DNA of 64,000 nt, from assembly GCF_014656545.1 (NCBI RefSeq), contig NZ_BNDS01000004.1, forward strand, positions 33,153 through 97,152, written 5' to 3'. Shown here one piece after another: positions 26,509 to 39,539 of this stretch; the first letter of the stretch is position 1, and every line of letters begins with the position of its first letter. The DNA is from Neobacillus kokaensis. Lineage in GTDB: Bacteria > Bacillota > Bacilli > Bacillales > Cytobacillaceae. The notes under the pieces were generated by a model, which was given only the letters and a program-made list of their open reading frames with translations, ran no database searches and was not told the origin of the DNA. The position numbers and the translations under genes were made by a program.

Positions 26509-27363
26509 CTAAACGGCATCCCAAATCCTGCGGACATTATCGAAGCTTATTTTGGCTGCCTTCTCGCAATCTTCCATTCCTTCAAACTCAATGGAAATAA
26601 AACCATCATAGCCTGATTGTTTAATAACCTTTAAGACTTCAGGTAAATTGATATCTCCATGTCCTGTGATCGCCCCCCGTAAATAATTGCCAGAACTTGA
26701 AGGGAACCAGCCTTCTCCAAGACCTAGCGGTGAGCTTCTGCGGTAAAAATCTTTCACATGCACCATTGAGGCGAATGGAATATTTTTCTTCACAGCTGAC
26801 ACCGGATCCTCATCCACGCAGAGGAAATTCCCTGTATCCAGCGTTGTTTTAAAGTTTTCCTTATCCACTTCGTGAATCAATCGCTGCACCCGGTCGCTTG
26901 CCTGTACATAATAGCCATGGTTTTCAACACTTGTCACAACACCAAATTGGGCCGCATATTCAGCAATCGTACGGCAAGCTTCAGCCATTCGTGGCAGATC
27001 CTGTTCAAAGTCCCTGATAGAAATCTCGTTAGGGGACTTCCACGCTACATCATGCCGCATCAATTTGACACCAAGGCGGTGTGCAATATCAACTTCTTTT
27101 TTAATACGCTCGATTTCGTTTTCAAAGTTATCTGTTAAAAAATTCGCTCCAACAGCATAATTGGAGATTTCGATTCCTGCTTCCTCCGCTTTTTGCCGGA
27201 TTGCATCGGCGAGCGAAACATCCGCTGCCAAATCAAAGCCAATCGGAACAATCTCAACATGCTCCCCGCCTAGATCTGCCACCCACTGTACGACATCTAA
27301 AATCGTCATTTTTTTCGAATTAATGGCACCTTGCAAGCTATACGAACTAATACCTAGCTTCAT
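26509..27363 (-). CDS. Sugar phosphate isomerase/epimerase (TIM barrel)
   Basis: 284 residues. It starts MKLGISSYSLQGAI and contains HVEIVPIGFD, LMRHDVAWKSP, VTSVENHGYYVQ, TTLDTGNFLCVDED, MVHVKDF and GFISIEFEGME, the usual metal-ligand order of xylose-isomerase-like barrels. It probably works with the Gfo/Idh/MocA dehydrogenase encoded 73 bp upstream; such pairs often interconvert keto and epimer forms of sugars or inositols. ATG 27363 has GGAGG nearby. The substrate is unknown. It is intact, and lies just upstream of the repeat-filled gap before the broken GH38 gene. Confidence 0.82.
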   Translation of the reverse strand: MKLGISSYSLQGAINSKKMTILDVVQWVADLGGEHVEIVPIGFDLAADVSLADAIRQKAEEAGIEISNYAVGANFLTDNFENEIERIKKEVDIAHRLGVKLMRHDVAWKSPNEISIRDFEQDLPRMAEACRTIAEYAAQFGVVTSVENHGYYVQASDRVQRLIHEVDKENFKTTLDTGNFLCVDEDPVSAVKKNIPFASMVHVKDFYRRSSPLGLGEGWFPSSSGNYLRGAITGHGDINLPEVLKVIKQSGYDGFISIEFEGMEDCEKAAKISFDNVRRIWDAV

Positions 27364-27436
27364 TTATGAAAACCTCCATGTATTTTTTCTGCGGCTTTAT
27401 TTTTACTGGTATCAACACCAATATAAAAAGAAATTT

Positions 27437-28438
27437 TTACCTTTTTATAGGGAGATGGCTTAACTCGCCAATTTTCACCGGAAGACCCGTTTCGTGTGAC
27501 CGATTGGCGGCTAGCGTAACGGCAAGTGTCTTCAATCCATCTTCATATGAGGATAAAATTAAATTTTGGTCCCCTTGGATAATGGCATCAATAAATACGT
27601 TGTCTTGCTGTTTATAAACATCCACTTCTGACTTTAAGGTCGTTTTAGAGCCTTTCTCGAGAATCGACAATGTGCCTCCATCGATGGAAACACGAAAATC
27701 TTCACCAAATAATTCAATGCCCATTCGGTGGTCAAATTGTGCAAAAGTACTGTCGATATGCCCAACAGCCCCTGAGTCATACACAAAGTTCAAAGAGGTC
27801 ACATCCGGAATAGTAATATTTGGCACATTGCGATGAACCTGGAGGCTCATATCAGCATAAACCTGTTCAACTTCTCCACCTAAATATCTTGCTAAGTCTA
27901 CAATATGAGTCGATTGCTCCACCAGCTGACCGCCCGATTTATCCCATTCAATATACCAAGGAGTTGGTACAAATGATGATAAATAATAGCCCCTAACCAT
28001 GGCAGGTTTTTTATCCTTTAGATACTCCTTGGCTTTTTCTACCGATTCCCAGTACCGCAAACAATAGCCGACCCCATTTATGATTCCGGATTGTTTAATC
28101 ACTTCGGCTTTTTTAGCCACCTTATGATAGTCTAGGCCTAACGGCTTTTCTACCATTAAGTGAATTCCTCTTGCCGCTGCTTTTTCTTCTATCTCTCCGT
28201 GGGCAAATGGCGGTACAGAAACAAATAAAGCATCTAATTCTTCCTTATCAAGCATTTCATCTACATTTGTATAAACAGTTCCGCCATATTCCTTGGCTTT
28301 TTGCAGTGCTGTTTCTTCAGAAATATCACAAATCGCAGTAACCTCTGCCTTCTCATTTTTGCTGATATTTTGTAAATGTGTATTGGCAATTCCTCCGGCC
28401 CCGACAAATCCCACTTTTACTTTTTTCATAGGTTTCAT
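27437..28438 (-). CDS. Gfo/Idh/MocA-family oxidoreductase
   Basis: 333 residues with an N-terminal Rossmann fold (KVGFVGAGGIANTH) and the family catalytic Lys in VEKPLGL; the central YYLSSFVPTPWYIEWDKSGGQLVEQSTHIVDLARYLGG-type region (positions ~165-205) carries the conserved Gly-Gly and Asp/His residues. It oxidises or reduces a sugar hydroxyl with NAD(P). ATG 28438 is close to GAGG; Met4 is an alternative start with better spacing. It follows the beta-galactosidase by 25 bp, so it is in the same transcript. The substrate could be a released galactose, mannose or hexosamine derivative. Confidence 0.85.
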   Translation of the reverse strand: MKPMKKVKVGFVGAGGIANTHLQNISKNEKAEVTAICDISEETALQKAKEYGGTVYTNVDEMLDKEELDALFVSVPPFAHGEIEEKAAARGIHLMVEKPLGLDYHKVAKKAEVIKQSGIINGVGYCLRYWESVEKAKEYLKDKKPAMVRGYYLSSFVPTPWYIEWDKSGGQLVEQSTHIVDLARYLGGEVEQVYADMSLQVHRNVPNITIPDVTSLNFVYDSGAVGHIDSTFAQFDHRMGIELFGEDFRVSIDGGTLSILEKGSKTTLKSEVDVYKQQDNVFIDAIIQGDQNLILSSYEDGLKTLAVTLAANRSHETGLPVKIGELSHLPIKR

Positions 28439-28463
28439 ACCTCATCTCTTCAAAGATTGTTTC

Positions 28464-31628
<3,165 letters not shown>

Positions 31629-32022
31629 CTAAAATACCTCCATATAATTTAAGTCGTCTTTTCCATCAACCTGTGGTATTTCCTTTAGCTTACTTTCGTT
31701 ATCCATTAAACGTAAATATGTTAATTTTGTATGTCTTGTCTTAAGCAATCTGACTATCTAACAAGCTTTGTATAAGGATATGTCATTCTTTTAAGGTATG
31801 TTTTTTCTTAAAATTCAACTAAATCGCGAATATGATTCAGTATTAATTCCGCTAATTTGCAACCCCTTTCATTTATATATTCAAAATCAGAAGAGTTAGA
31901 CAAAAAAATCTACTCTCTACAAAAATACCATGTTTTTCATGCTTAGATAGTTATTTAATTAAATATTATTAAAATTTTACTAAAAATATTGTACTTTTTT
32001 TAAAAAAATTTACTAACAAACG
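31629..32022 (-). other. Upstream region of the beta-galactosidase operon, no gene seen
   Basis: About 390 bp of AT-rich DNA between the GH2 start and the terminator at 32023-32064. It must hold the operon promoter, but I could not identify a convincing -35/-10 pair, a cre site or a strong operator. The short frames present have no coding character. Confidence 0.5.
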
Positions 32023-32064
32023 AAAAGAAAGAGGAAGATCAAAGTTTTCTTCCTCCTTCTTTTT
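32023..32064 (-). terminator. Terminator of region C operon
   Basis: On the minus strand AAAGAAGGAGGAAGA pairs with TCTTCCTCTTTCTTT (one mismatch) around a ~10-nt loop and runs into a U-containing tail. It lies about 40 bp after the stop codon of the 32102-33160 gene. Confidence 0.75.
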
Positions 32065-32101
32065 AGCAATAGATTTAATTAAAATGTGCTTCCATCAACT
32101 A

Positions 32102-33160
32102 TTATTCAAATACTACTTCTTGTTGTTTCTTCGCTGATTCATAAATTGCTGTCAAAATTTTCATCATTTCTACGCCATCATCAATTCCACCGATCGGTTG
32201 CTCTCCTGTCAGACAGCAGTTCACGAAGTGGTTAATTTCATTTTGGAATCCATCTTGAAAATTAAAGTATGGGTGATCCATTTGAGGCGTACTGTTCAAA
32301 ATAACATTATTTTTTTCATGTACAATGACTAATGATGGATCAATTTCCGCCCCGCCTTTATCGCCAAAAATTACAGCACCGCTTTGATCATTTTTGGCGT
32401 GTAATGTAAAGCTTACATCTACCATTAATGAAGCACCATTCTCAAACCGGATTAATGCATTTGCCAGGTCCTCCACATCATTTTCAGGGGAATAATCAGC
32501 TGCTTTATAAAATGATAATGCTTTAATATTACTGCGATTTCCAAGCTTATTATACGTATTCGCACTAACTGTCTTAACCTTTGGTCTGCCCATTAAATAC
32601 CATAATAAATCAATGACATGGACCCCAAGGTCAATTAGCGGACCACCGCCGGATCTTGATTTATCTGAGAACCAGCCTCCAGGATTCCCCAATCTTCTAA
32701 GATTGGATGCTTTTGCATAATAAATATCTCCAAGAGAGCCATTATCAATTACTTCTTTTAAGACGGCAATACTTGAAGCATGGCGGCGAACATAGCCGAT
32801 CATAAATTTCTTATCAGTCTTCTCTGTGGCTGCTTTTATTTCCAATGCTTCATCGTAATTTAAACAAAGTGGTTTCTCACATAATACATGTTTACCTGCC
32901 TCCAGAGCAGCAACAGAAATATCCTTATGTGTATTATTCCAAGTTACGACACTAATCGCGTCTAATTCAGGATTTTTAACCATTTCCTGATAATCAGTAT
33001 AAATATTTGGTATATTATATTTTTCCGCTTTTTTCCCTGCACGGTCTTCGATTAAATCGCAAACTGCAAACAATTCTACATTCGGATTATTCTTGTATGC
33101 TTCAAAATGCGCTTCTGATAAAGATCCAGCACCTATAATACCAACCTTTAATTTCCCCAT
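32102..33160 (-). CDS. Gfo/Idh/MocA-family oxidoreductase
   Basis: 352 residues. It starts MGKLKVGIIGAGSLSEAHF (dinucleotide site), with the catalytic Lys in CEKPLCLNYDEA and conserved GGPLIDLGVHVIDLLWYLMG (~175-195). It is an NAD(P)-dependent sugar or cyclitol dehydrogenase. ATG 33160 has GGAGG at good spacing. It is the last gene of the transporter operon, 47 bp after a permease gene and followed by a terminator, so it probably acts on the sugar brought in by this importer. The paralogues at 27437-28438 and 60579-61757 are clearly divergent in sequence, which suggests different substrates. Confidence 0.85.
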   Translation of the reverse strand: MGKLKVGIIGAGSLSEAHFEAYKNNPNVELFAVCDLIEDRAGKKAEKYNIPNIYTDYQEMVKNPELDAISVVTWNNTHKDISVAALEAGKHVLCEKPLCLNYDEALEIKAATEKTDKKFMIGYVRRHASSIAVLKEVIDNGSLGDIYYAKASNLRRLGNPGGWFSDKSRSGGGPLIDLGVHVIDLLWYLMGRPKVKTVSANTYNKLGNRSNIKALSFYKAADYSPENDVEDLANALIRFENGASLMVDVSFTLHAKNDQSGAVIFGDKGGAEIDPSLVIVHEKNNVILNSTPQMDHPYFNFQDGFQNEINHFVNCCLTGEQPIGGIDDGVEMMKILTAIYESAKKQQEVVFE

Positions 33161-33207
33161 TATTTTTCCTCCAATTAAATATTATTTTCAATGAAATAGA
33201 CTCAGAG

Positions 33208-34191
33208 TTATTCTACTAATCCTGTACGTTCTACACCTTCTACAAAATGACGCTGGAAGAACATGAATATAAGTAAAGGGGGCAATATTGCAAGGAAACT
33301 TGCTGCCATTTTGATTGCTCCACCCTCAAAGGATGTAATTTTTTGACTCTCAACATAGCTCGTGATAACTCTGTCCATCTGAAGCAGCTCACTGGCTAGT
33401 GGTAAATTCTTTGAATCTGCCAAAAACATTTGCGGGAGGTATGTATCATTCCACGTCCATACAAATGAAAACAGAAACACGACCAAAATGGCTGGTTTTG
33501 CCAAAGGAAGCATAACTTTTAAATAAAAGGTAATGGCAGTTGCACCATCAATTTTCGCAGCTTCCTCCAACTCCTTAGGCTGTGTCAGAAAGAATTGGCG
33601 GAAGATAATAACGAACAATGCCCCTTTTACACCAAATCCAAACATGGACGGGATGATCAAGGTGAAAATGGAATTATCCAACCCTAAACTTCGAAATGCC
33701 ACAATGGTAGGCAAAACGATAACCTGCGGCGGAATAATAAAGGCCAATAACAACAGTCCGAAAACAACCTTTTTAAATGGAAAGTTTAACCGGGCCAAAG
33801 CATACCCCGCCAATCCTGTCGAGATACAATGGAAAACGGCTGCACACAGTGCAACAGTCATACTAATTAAGAAGGACTTTGAATAATCCAGCATTTCCCA
33901 TGCCGTTTCAAGATGGCCAAAATATAACTTTGATGGTATCCAGGTAATGGTCGGGTCAACAAGATCTTTAGTCGTCATCACCATGTTTACCAGCATTTTC
34001 AAAATTGGGTTTAGGTAAATATAGGAGGTTGCAATAAAAATTGTGTATAAAAAAGCTTTGAAAAGAATCCCCTCATTTATTTCTTTTCCAAGTACAGTAT
34101 ATTTGACGGTTCTCAAAGTACTTGTAAACAAAGGATTACTCTTTACCTTCACCCTGCCTGCCATTTTCTTTGTTTCAACATTTGCATTCAT
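33208..34191 (-). CDS. Carbohydrate ABC transporter permease
   Basis: 327 residues. A ~45-residue cytoplasmic N-terminus precedes six predicted helices; the EAA loop is EEAAKIDGATAITFYLKVML, and the C-terminus FQRHFVEGVERTGLVE is typical of MalG-like permeases. ATG 34191 has AAGGAGGG upstream. It pairs with the permease encoded 13 bp upstream (34205-35074). This is the second permease pair in the operon; the other is at 39540-41458. It probably relies on the MsmX-like ATPase of the same transcript. Confidence 0.88.
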   Translation of the reverse strand: MNANVETKKMAGRVKVKSNPLFTSTLRTVKYTVLGKEINEGILFKAFLYTIFIATSYIYLNPILKMLVNMVMTTKDLVDPTITWIPSKLYFGHLETAWEMLDYSKSFLISMTVALCAAVFHCISTGLAGYALARLNFPFKKVVFGLLLLAFIIPPQVIVLPTIVAFRSLGLDNSIFTLIIPSMFGFGVKGALFVIIFRQFFLTQPKELEEAAKIDGATAITFYLKVMLPLAKPAILVVFLFSFVWTWNDTYLPQMFLADSKNLPLASELLQMDRVITSYVESQKITSFEGGAIKMAASFLAILPPLLIFMFFQRHFVEGVERTGLVE

Positions 34192-34204
34192 GGTTCTTCC
34201 CTCC

Positions 34205-35074
34205 TTAACCTTTTGATATTCTTTGACCTCTATTCAATCTCATAAATAACAGCAAAACTACTAACAAAAATATGACAATGATAAGGAAATAGATCCATGC
34301 AAGCGCACTGCTATAACCATAATTTCCTGTGCCTACTAATTTAATAATAGGATTAAACGGAAACGTAAACATATCTACTACTGTATAAATTAAATTCAAG
34401 AAAATAAACGGTGTCATCGCTGGCAATGTTATTTTCCAAAAAACCTCCCATGGAGAAGCACCATCTATTCTTGCAGATTCATATGCCGACGGGGAGATTG
34501 TCTGACGTCCTGCCAGGAATATCAAGATTTGAACCCCTGAATACCACAAAATTAGCACAAAGCGGTTCAACAAAGTTTTAACTGGCTGAGCCCAAGAACT
34601 ATTCCCTAAAAAGGTATCTAAATAAGCACCAATAGAAAAACGTTCTAAAAATCCTAAGCTGCCTTCCCCCTGATTAACAAACTCTGTTAATAGATACCCA
34701 GTTGTAAAAATAACCGGAAGGAAGAAAATAGCCCGAAATAAAAATCTTCCACGGAGATTTTGATTCAATAGAATCGCAATTAGAAGAGAAAAAATCAAAA
34801 TAATCGGAACCATTATTACCACTTCTTGGAAATACGGAATTAACTGCTCATAAAAGGCGGAGCTGTTAAATAAAATCTCCCGATAGTAACTGATTCCATT
34901 AAATGTATACTCCATCCCTTCAGGTATAACTCTCACTTTATGGAAACTCATAAAAAGGGAAAATCCAAGCGGAAATGCAAGAAAAATTATAAAACCTAAT
35001 AACCAGGGAGCGATAAATAAACATCCTTCTAGGTTACTGGCCAGTTTTGCATTTAACCATCGTTTTCTTTCCAC
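34205..35074 (-). CDS. Carbohydrate ABC transporter permease
   Basis: 289 residues, MalF/UgpA-like, six predicted helices. The EAA loop is ESARIDGASPWEVFWKITLP. The start is GTG 35074 with GGAGGG 7 nt upstream. It begins 1 bp after the DUF5696-like gene ends, so translation is coupled, and it is followed after 13 bp by its partner permease. This close linkage suggests that the secreted DUF5696-like protein and this permease pair work on the same substrate. Confidence 0.88.
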   Translation of the reverse strand: MERKRWLNAKLASNLEGCLFIAPWLLGFIIFLAFPLGFSLFMSFHKVRVIPEGMEYTFNGISYYREILFNSSAFYEQLIPYFQEVVIMVPIILIFSLLIAILLNQNLRGRFLFRAIFFLPVIFTTGYLLTEFVNQGEGSLGFLERFSIGAYLDTFLGNSSWAQPVKTLLNRFVLILWYSGVQILIFLAGRQTISPSAYESARIDGASPWEVFWKITLPAMTPFIFLNLIYTVVDMFTFPFNPIIKLVGTGNYGYSSALAWIYFLIIVIFLLVVLLLFMRLNRGQRISKG

Positions 35075-35075
35075 C

Positions 35076-37340
35076 TTATTTCCCTCCTTCTAATACAACG
35101 AAATCCTCTGCACCTATTTTCATTCCATTAATGGTAAAAGGATCTTTGTTGTAATTGACGATAATACGTTTACCTTTTTCGTAGGTTGTTTCAAACACGC
35201 CGTCTGCTATTTTTTGGTGATCAGTAATAAACTGACTCTGTACATCGCCAAGGGCATCATTAAAGCGTTTATATTGGGTGGTAATTTCTTCTTTCCAATC
35301 TTTAAAGTTGGTACTATAAAATGCTCGTAATGGCCTTGAGTCTAATAATTTATTCGTTTTTTCATGGGTTACGAGAAATGATGGATCCCCGCCGTATTCA
35401 ATGCCCTTTAAAAACGTTTCCTTGACATCTCCGCTCATATTACCATAATTAAAGGAATACCCAATTAGGCCGTGAAGAGCGATTTGTTCAAAAGGCACCA
35501 CTCGATCAACAAACAAGTCGAATGAATAGCCACTCTCCATTTGATCAATATAATTACTTTTATTTAGTGCATATAAATTACCAGATGTTACACGAACATT
35601 CCCAAGCTCTTTTTTTGTTTTCTTAAAAAGTTCTTGCTGAATTTGTTTTACTTCCTGCCTAGAGGCCAAATGCCGGTCATTAAAATCCGTCGTAAGCATA
35701 CTGCCAATTCCTGCTCCAAATAAATAGCCGTCAATTCCCAATTCCTTCGCTTTTTCCAAATCATCCAGAACAACATCTTTCATAAAACGTGGGCTTACGA
35801 AAGTTCTATTCTTACCAAGCTTTATGACCGATGACCCTAAATCGCGCAGCCCATCTCGGCTTTGTCGAAAACCATCCTTGCCCGTATTGTTAAACGTGTA
35901 GGAGCTGCCGTCCAAGTAAACAGGCATACCTTTTGAATGTGCGTAATCGACGAACTCTTTCATCCCGCTATTACCACCCAAATCACCAGCAATTGGGAAG
36001 CTTCCGCCATAATTTGAATAGCCTCCTCTTTGCCACCCAAAATACGTAATGGACATATCCTTAATACCTTGACTGCTTAGGTTTTTCACGATCTTTTTTG
36101 CCTGGTCAGTTGTTGTTAATGATAGGAACGAATCACTGATAAAGCCATCTTTCGTTCCGCCGCCAAGGATGTTTAAATGCAATTCGACATTTTCCTTGTT
36201 TGTATTATTTCTCTTAAAGCCTTGTTCTTCCATTAAATATTGACGATAGCGTTCAGCCATATCACTATAGTCCGTATTTTCCTTCGCAATCATATAGTAA
36301 CGGGTCGCCCGCTCTGTACGCTGAAGTTTTTTAGTGTAAGTGAAGAAGCCTTTTGTCTTCTCTCTATTTGTTGGCTGAAAAACTTTAAAGCGATATAAAT
36401 GTTCCCCTGTAATCCAATTATATTGGCTCATTGACTGCGAGGGGGCAGATACAATATTTGCGTAAGAATCACCTTTATCAATAACACCTAATATCGCTTG
36501 CTTGCCTGATTTTATCCCGAATACAGGCATTCTTACCGGAAGTCTTGTTGAAATATTTGCATTAGAAGAGAAGGCTATATCCTCGCCATACACTCTTTCA
36601 CTATAAAGACTTACAATACCTGGGCGGTTCTTTTTAAAATCTATAAGTGCACCTGAGCCGTCAGGCAGCAGTAAAAAGCCGTTTTCCTTTTCAGAGGTTT
36701 CTGCACCTAAAAATGGATATGCTCTTAGAGAAACAAGCCGTGCCATGGGATCTTCCGTTTTTCCATCCGTTTCCTTTACATCCACAATCTTATCCGAGAG
36801 AACCTTTGTTTCGACATAATCGTTTTTTAGGTGAACTTGAATTGGAATAACAAAACCAATTTCCGGCATTGTATAAGTTACTTGAAATCCATCTTTTATT
36901 TTTTTGAATTCTACATTTCCATTCTGACTAAAAAGATTGGATTCTTTCACCATATCTTTACGAATGTTCATTTCAACGTACGAAAACATAATGGGCGACT
37001 GCAGATGAGCTTTCCATACTGCAGACGTACCTTTTTGATTCCAGCCATCCGGATTAGGAAATGACCTAAGCACTGCCTGTGACTTTTTATTTATTACGAT
37101 GAAATGGCCAGTTTCTGGATCTGCTTTAAGAATAAAGCCGTCATTTTCCGTTATATCCTGGAATTTCTTTTCATCAGGCAGTCCTTTCAATTGATTATTT
37201 ACAGGTTTTTTTCCAAATTGGATTTTGATGACTGGTTCTTGGTTACTTTGCTTCGAATTATTCGTAGCAGAAGCAGGTATGACCCAGCATGAAAGAAGAA
37301 ACAACATCACCACAATTAAAATTGGCTTTCTCTTACTCAT
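35076..37340 (-). CDS. Secreted DUF5696-like protein, probable glycoside-hydrolase-type TIM barrel
   Basis: 754 residues. The N-terminal signal peptide has a hydrophobic core (8-20) and probable cleavage after ASA-25; there is no lipobox. The ~30-350 segment is beta-rich; from ~370 onward there is a barrel-like region with SITYFGWQRGGYSNYGG, FVDYAHSKGMPVYLDG and GIDGYLFGAGIG, resembling glycosidase barrels in secondary-structure pattern. I assign DUF5696 from memory, so treat it as tentative. Function is unknown: extracellular binding or hydrolysis of a polysaccharide is plausible. The ATG overlaps the upstream stop (TAATG), with GGAGGTGA as ribosome site. Confidence 0.7.
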   Translation of the reverse strand: MSKRKPILIVVMLFLLSCWVIPASATNNSKQSNQEPVIKIQFGKKPVNNQLKGLPDEKKFQDITENDGFILKADPETGHFIVINKKSQAVLRSFPNPDGWNQKGTSAVWKAHLQSPIMFSYVEMNIRKDMVKESNLFSQNGNVEFKKIKDGFQVTYTMPEIGFVIPIQVHLKNDYVETKVLSDKIVDVKETDGKTEDPMARLVSLRAYPFLGAETSEKENGFLLLPDGSGALIDFKKNRPGIVSLYSERVYGEDIAFSSNANISTRLPVRMPVFGIKSGKQAILGVIDKGDSYANIVSAPSQSMSQYNWITGEHLYRFKVFQPTNREKTKGFFTYTKKLQRTERATRYYMIAKENTDYSDMAERYRQYLMEEQGFKRNNTNKENVELHLNILGGGTKDGFISDSFLSLTTTDQAKKIVKNLSSQGIKDMSITYFGWQRGGYSNYGGSFPIAGDLGGNSGMKEFVDYAHSKGMPVYLDGSSYTFNNTGKDGFRQSRDGLRDLGSSVIKLGKNRTFVSPRFMKDVVLDDLEKAKELGIDGYLFGAGIGSMLTTDFNDRHLASRQEVKQIQQELFKKTKKELGNVRVTSGNLYALNKSNYIDQMESGYSFDLFVDRVVPFEQIALHGLIGYSFNYGNMSGDVKETFLKGIEYGGDPSFLVTHEKTNKLLDSRPLRAFYSTNFKDWKEEITTQYKRFNDALGDVQSQFITDHQKIADGVFETTYEKGKRIIVNYNKDPFTINGMKIGAEDFVVLEGGK

Positions 37341-39514
37341 TACATCGTCACCTCCCGATAAAGGGTTAAGATAAAGTCAATTGTTTCTGAAGAAAGGCCT
37401 ACAACAATAAATACCAACACCCATAACATAATCATTGAAAATAGTGAAAGTAAACCATTGATGATGGTTTCACCAACCGAGTAATTTTGCAATGACTGAA
37501 TCATCCAGAAAAACAATGCAAAACTCCAAATAATCATCAGCATACTGAAAAATCCGTAAATTGAAGATTCATTTAATGACATCAAGTTTGATAGTAACGC
37601 TAGCGGCAACCCAAGAAGGAATACCGGAAATAGTGCGTATGCACTGCCGACAAACACATCTTTAAAGCGCGCTTGACCTTGCTTAATGGAACCTATTAAA
37701 TAGTGGCAAATAACCCAAGAGATCCACACCGTAGCAGAAATGGTCAAGATGGAACTGATATTTATGCTGCCTACAGGTACTGGCTGGAACGTAAAACTAG
37801 TAAAATATGTTCTAGCAATAACCACGGCAATTACAAGTAATAAGATGATTATTGCGCTAGTATATCCGCCCATACTTCTATAACGAATATCAGCGAAGCC
37901 GTCCAACGGGTGTCTAAGGATGTAAAATGCATGTTTTAACTGATTAAGTAGTTTTATATCTTTCATCCATTTACTTTTCTCTTTAGGAACATCCCCATCA
38001 CCTGAAGTCCTTTTACTATTTCTTTTTCGAAATTGTGCGATTACAAGAAACGCGACTCCAAATATAAGAAAAGCATTGGCTAAATATACAAAGTTCTTTT
38101 GGAACCATTGCAGACGAAGCTGCCAAAATGAATCAGAGTATCCTTGGTCATCACCTGCGAGCTTATACAATTCTTGCGACTTTTTATAGTCCTCCTGATA
38201 AAATGAAGCACGTGCAAGTCCAGCATAGGCCGGTGTAAAAAGCGCATTTTGTTTGACAATTTCTCTCCAATATTTTTCACTTTCGCTGTATTTCCCTTGT
38301 TGTGTCAAAATAAAGGCATCCTGAACTGTGTTACCAAATTGCGTTGGAACAAGAACCTGGATTAGATTTAAAGAATCATCCAGAATGAAAATCTTATTTT
38401 CAGAATTTGTATCCAAAGCAACAGGACTTTTGTTCAATCCCACCTGCGGCGATCCAGATGTAACAGGAGCACCCCAAAAAAAGAGTAATTCTCCATTTTG
38501 GTTAAATTGTGCTACCAAAGCATTGGCTTTATCAGCAACAGTAACAATCCCATTTTCATTAACAGTGATATCTGTAAGATCTGTATCCACGGAAGTTACG
38601 CCAGTTACGTTAGCCTCGCTGCTGGTGGCAGCAGTGGCTTCTTCCCGCAAGAAATCAGTTTTTACGTTTTTGGTAAACGAGAAATCCTTCCATTGATTTT
38701 CTCCGCGAACGTTTAACTTTTTCATTTCTTTCGTTTGGTCCCTTGAAACAGTATAAACGTATCCGTTTTTATCAATGTCAATGTTTCTAATTGCGTTGGG
38801 AAGCAATCGAACTTGTCTGGCCAGTTGTTCCTTTGTATAAAACATTTTGCGGATTCTGTCCATAAAGGAAACTTCGGATACGTTGGTACCGTAAAACCCG
38901 TAAAACTCCCCATTAGGATAAAACTGGATGATCCCCTGATATGTTCCGCTTGAAACAACATAAACGAAGCCGCGCCGATCTACAACCATATTGATTGGTT
39001 CATACACAAACTTCTTATCAATAAATTTTGATGTCGGACGCAAAAATTCTTGAATCATTTTCCCTTCTTTATTTAAACGTACAACTCTTTTATTACCTGT
39101 ATCTGCGATATAGATATCACCATTCTCTGTAATAAAAACTCCCGAAGGCTGATTTAATGGACTTTCCAATACTGTAAGAATGCGTACAAGCTTTCCGTTT
39201 TTGTCTAATTGAACAATACGGTTATTCCCTGTATCTGCGATATAGATTCCGTCATTTTGGTCAATAAATAAATCTTGTGGCTTATTTAGTGGCGAATAGA
39301 CTCTTTCTCCATTGCTATCCGTGATATATATATCCTGAGCCATTACTCCTTCAGGTTCATAAGCAGGCTGCGTAACGATCGTTCGCCCATAACCATCAAC
39401 ACTAAACGTTTCAAAAGGCGATTCAGCTTTGACTGTCAATGAAAATGAAAGAAATAGTGTTACAAGACTGAGAGAAGCAATGAATGGCTGCCAAATTCTT
39501 CGTCTTTTTTTCAT
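37340..39514 (-). CDS. Membrane protein: NHL beta-propeller, TPR segment and Yip1 domain
   Basis: 724 residues with an unusual layout. A signal peptide (to about VKA-30) leads into NHL-type propeller repeats; two clear ones are IYIADTGNNRIVQLDKNG (~90-107) and IYIADTGNKRVVRLNKEG (~134-151). A TPR-like helical stretch (~400-470, GKYSESEKYWREIV, YAGLARASFYQEDYKKSQEL) is followed by a transmembrane helix (~482-502), a basic cytoplasmic linker and a five-helix Yip1-like membrane domain (~530-715). The propeller should face outside, possibly docking the secreted or binding proteins of the operon to the permeases. Function is unknown. It is translationally coupled to the DUF5696-like gene. Confidence 0.75.
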   Translation of the reverse strand: MKKRRRIWQPFIASLSLVTLFLSFSLTVKAESPFETFSVDGYGRTIVTQPAYEPEGVMAQDIYITDSNGERVYSPLNKPQDLFIDQNDGIYIADTGNNRIVQLDKNGKLVRILTVLESPLNQPSGVFITENGDIYIADTGNKRVVRLNKEGKMIQEFLRPTSKFIDKKFVYEPINMVVDRRGFVYVVSSGTYQGIIQFYPNGEFYGFYGTNVSEVSFMDRIRKMFYTKEQLARQVRLLPNAIRNIDIDKNGYVYTVSRDQTKEMKKLNVRGENQWKDFSFTKNVKTDFLREEATAATSSEANVTGVTSVDTDLTDITVNENGIVTVADKANALVAQFNQNGELLFFWGAPVTSGSPQVGLNKSPVALDTNSENKIFILDDSLNLIQVLVPTQFGNTVQDAFILTQQGKYSESEKYWREIVKQNALFTPAYAGLARASFYQEDYKKSQELYKLAGDDQGYSDSFWQLRLQWFQKNFVYLANAFLIFGVAFLVIAQFRKRNSKRTSGDGDVPKEKSKWMKDIKLLNQLKHAFYILRHPLDGFADIRYRSMGGYTSAIIILLLVIAVVIARTYFTSFTFQPVPVGSINISSILTISATVWISWVICHYLIGSIKQGQARFKDVFVGSAYALFPVFLLGLPLALLSNLMSLNESSIYGFFSMLMIIWSFALFFWMIQSLQNYSVGETIINGLLSLFSMIMLWVLVFIVVGLSSETIDFILTLYREVTM

Positions 39515-39539
39515 TGTTTAACCTCCGTTCCTATCCGCC

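Noticed and set aside
31629..32022. Small gene upstream of the beta-galactosidase
   Set aside because: Only short frames without ribosome sites or protein-like composition.
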